From a virus: DNA of 30,571 bases. Positions 29,382 through 30,571 of this stretch are shown here, in pieces. The stretch covers positions 1-30,571 of the IMG/VR virus record IMGVR_UViG_3300025127_000157. The stretch is one strand, 5' to 3'. The first letter of the stretch is position 1, and each line of letters starts with the position of its first letter. The translations under genes were made by a program, and so were the position numbers. The notes beneath the pieces are model-generated. The model had not been told where the DNA came from. It saw nothing but the letters and a program-made list of their open reading frames with translations, and did no database searches.

Positions 29382-29716
29382 TATGGTTTCTCCGGCCACT
29401 TAACATCATCAAGTGATGTTGCAGTTTTTGTTATATCACGCAATTCTTGGCGATAAGTTGTCATATCAGAAGACATGGTTTGGTCAGACAGACCATAATG
29501 GTCAGTTTCAGCCAAGCGTTTGTTGCGTTCAGTACGCAATTCTTCTAGCTTTGCTGCGTTTTCAAGTTCTGTTGTCTTTGTAGCTACAGCACTTGAATCC
29601 CAAGACACCACATTACCGTTTGCATCATGTGCAATTATATCTTCCCCATTTCCTGCGGTGCGTATTACGCTTGGATATAATGCGTAGATTGCTTCATGTT
29701 TCATGTTGACAATCAT
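29381..29716 (-). CDS. Tail fibre assembly / chaperone-like protein (111 aa)
   Basis: The C-terminal half RTERNKRLAETDHYGLSDQ followed by TYRQELRDIT is the recognisable signature of phage tail assembly chaperone-type proteins (the group including Pfam Phage_tail_APC). The N-terminal half is a small beta domain (EAIYALYPSVIRTAG). These helpers act on fibre proteins and may not stay in the virion. GGAGATAG in the previous gene's last codons serves ATG 29716. Confidence 0.75.
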   Translation of the reverse strand: MIVNMKHEAIYALYPSVIRTAGNGEDIIAHDANGNVVSWDSSAVATKTTELENAAKLEELRTERNKRLAETDHYGLSDQTMSSDMTTYRQELRDITKTATSLDDVKWPEKP

Positions 29717-30183
29717 CCGGCTATCTCCATCAGGATTAGTTCAGCGGGTATGTTGTCATAAACAAAGTATTTAACAGTGGATGAAGAACTAGCCTTAAAA
29801 CCAACCTGATATGTTTGTGCGCTTGTTGTCGAAGGTTCATCTACAACTTCAAAAGTCATGTTGTGAATTGTTTGACCAGAACTAGCAAAAGCCCGAGCTA
29901 ATCCATTACTTGATTCACCTAAATGAGTGCCGGAAGCAACAGTTCCACGATATAGCGTTACATAGCTACTATGCGCGCTACTATTGGTATAAGTGCTGGT
30001 AGTGAATCTGATAAGTATTTTACTACTTGTGCTTATCGGTGTAATGGTTCCTTCGATAGCCGGACTGCCAAGAGAAACAAAACTGGTTGAAGATGTTGTT
30101 ACTTCTGTTGAAAATGGAGCTACAACAACTTGCAGTATTTTACCCGAAGATAAACCGCCAGATTCAATTTTAGTTAAAGTCAT
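29713..30183 (-). CDS. Tail fibre-like protein (156 aa)
   Basis: Ser/Thr-rich beta protein: TKIESGGLSSGKILQVV at the start, then repeated strands, and the closing ILMEIAG that I recall from the C-termini of many marine phage fibre-like proteins. Such domains form a trimeric or jelly-roll tip; receptor binding is an inference. GGATAAG lies before ATG 30183. The final MEIAG codons carry the next gene's ribosome site. Confidence 0.75.
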   Translation of the reverse strand: MTLTKIESGGLSSGKILQVVVAPFSTEVTTSSTSFVSLGSPAIEGTITPISTSSKILIRFTTSTYTNSSAHSSYVTLYRGTVASGTHLGESSNGLARAFASSGQTIHNMTFEVVDEPSTTSAQTYQVGFKASSSSTVKYFVYDNIPAELILMEIAG

Positions 30184-30193
30184 CTACTTATCC

Positions 30194-30568
30194 TTATGCG
30201 TAAGGGCTGTCACCCAACACAGATGTATCCCAAGCTGCTTTTAGCTTTGCGATTGTGTCTGCGCTAGTAATTGCAGAAGCAGCAGGTGCATCACGCAAAG
30301 CCTTCTTCTTAGCTACAGATGCAGCCTGTGCTGTGCTGTCAGCAGCCTCTAGTGCTTTCATATATACGACATCCTCTGCATCAAGCAGTGGCTGACGAAC
30401 TTCACGGATTTTGTCCTTGAAGATAACTTTAGCAGCAGTCATGTCTTCAGAAATGACCTTGCCACTTAATGACCATGCACCACGAAAGTGACGGTCAGAA
30501 GGAACGGTTGCGGTTGAAGCATCAATCTGATTCCCGTCCTTGTCTACGATATATGTTGTTGGTGCCAT
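30194..30568 (-). CDS. Putative tail assembly protein (124 aa)
   Basis: Residues 25-40 (DRHFRGAWSLSGKVIS) and the following helix KIREVRQPLLDAEDVVYMKA are a pattern known from marine phage tail cassettes, followed by AKKKALRDAP, which parallels the YRQ-LRDIT end of the tail chaperone gene nearby. So this may be a second chaperone-like helper. ATG 30568 overlaps the stop codon of a gene that lies outside the window (TAATG). Confidence 0.7.
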   Translation of the reverse strand: MAPTTYIVDKDGNQIDASTATVPSDRHFRGAWSLSGKVISEDMTAAKVIFKDKIREVRQPLLDAEDVVYMKALEAADSTAQAASVAKKKALRDAPAASAITSADTIAKLKAAWDTSVLGDSPYA

Positions 30569-30571
30569 TAG

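Overview
The window is a large part of the genome of a tailed, probably short-tailed (podovirus-like) bacteriophage. Gene content points to a marine phage of an alphaproteobacterium. The best single clue is the family A DNA polymerase, which carries a DnaJ-type double CxxCxGxG zinc finger inserted between its exonuclease and polymerase parts. That arrangement is known from the SAR116 phage HMO-2011 and its relatives, so an HMO-2011-like phage is the best guess. This rests on recalled family knowledge, not on a database search. The DNA is fairly AT-rich, coding is very dense, and no tRNA, rRNA, CRISPR or insertion sequence was seen.

Layout. (1) Positions 1-907, minus strand: the start of a leftward operon (three small proteins, then a LysM protein cut by the window edge). 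(2) Positions 908-1922: a gene-free divergent control region of about 1 kb. It holds a perfect consensus sigma-70 promoter facing left, four copies of an 11-bp dyad motif just downstream of it, several further inverted repeats, an A/T-only stretch and short direct repeats; it is the best candidate for the origin and main switch. (3) Positions 1923-5691, plus strand: a train of small, overlapping early genes, mostly of unknown function, including several tiny membrane proteins, a helix-hairpin-helix glycosylase-like protein and a stand-alone LigA domain Ia-like protein. (4) Positions 5769-8031, plus strand: a DUF932-like protein, a Cys-rich protein and a tyrosine recombinase. (5) Positions 8058-14518, plus strand: the replication and recombination module (primase, helicase, polymerase, putative ssDNA-binding protein, Cas4-like Fe-S exonuclease, T7-type endonuclease I). 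(6) Positions 14521-18695, plus strand: nucleotide metabolism and small accessory genes (DUF3310, class II B12-dependent ribonucleotide reductase, a zinc-ribbon protein, a PD-(D/E)XK-like protein, an RMF-like protein, MazG). (7) Positions 18709-30571, minus strand: the distal part of the structural operon, with internal virion proteins, a membrane/coiled-coil protein, and a cassette of tail-fibre-like and tail-assembly proteins.

How it fits together. Both minus-strand blocks point the same way. If the genome is circular or circularly permuted, they would be the two ends of one long late operon that starts at the promoter near 1090, runs left past the window edge through terminase, portal, capsid and tail genes (none of which are in this window), and ends at 18709. 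The early operon runs right from 1923 to 18695, and the two operons converge with only 13 bp between stop codons. Almost every late-gene junction is a 1-nt (TAATG) or 4-nt (ATGA) overlap. In the tail cassette the ribosome binding site of each gene lies inside the last codons of the gene before it. A candidate operator motif (CACTTWAAGTG or its half CACTTAAATG) recurs at the leftward promoter and at two internal rightward promoters, which suggests one regulator tying the modules together; no obvious repressor gene was recognised in the window.
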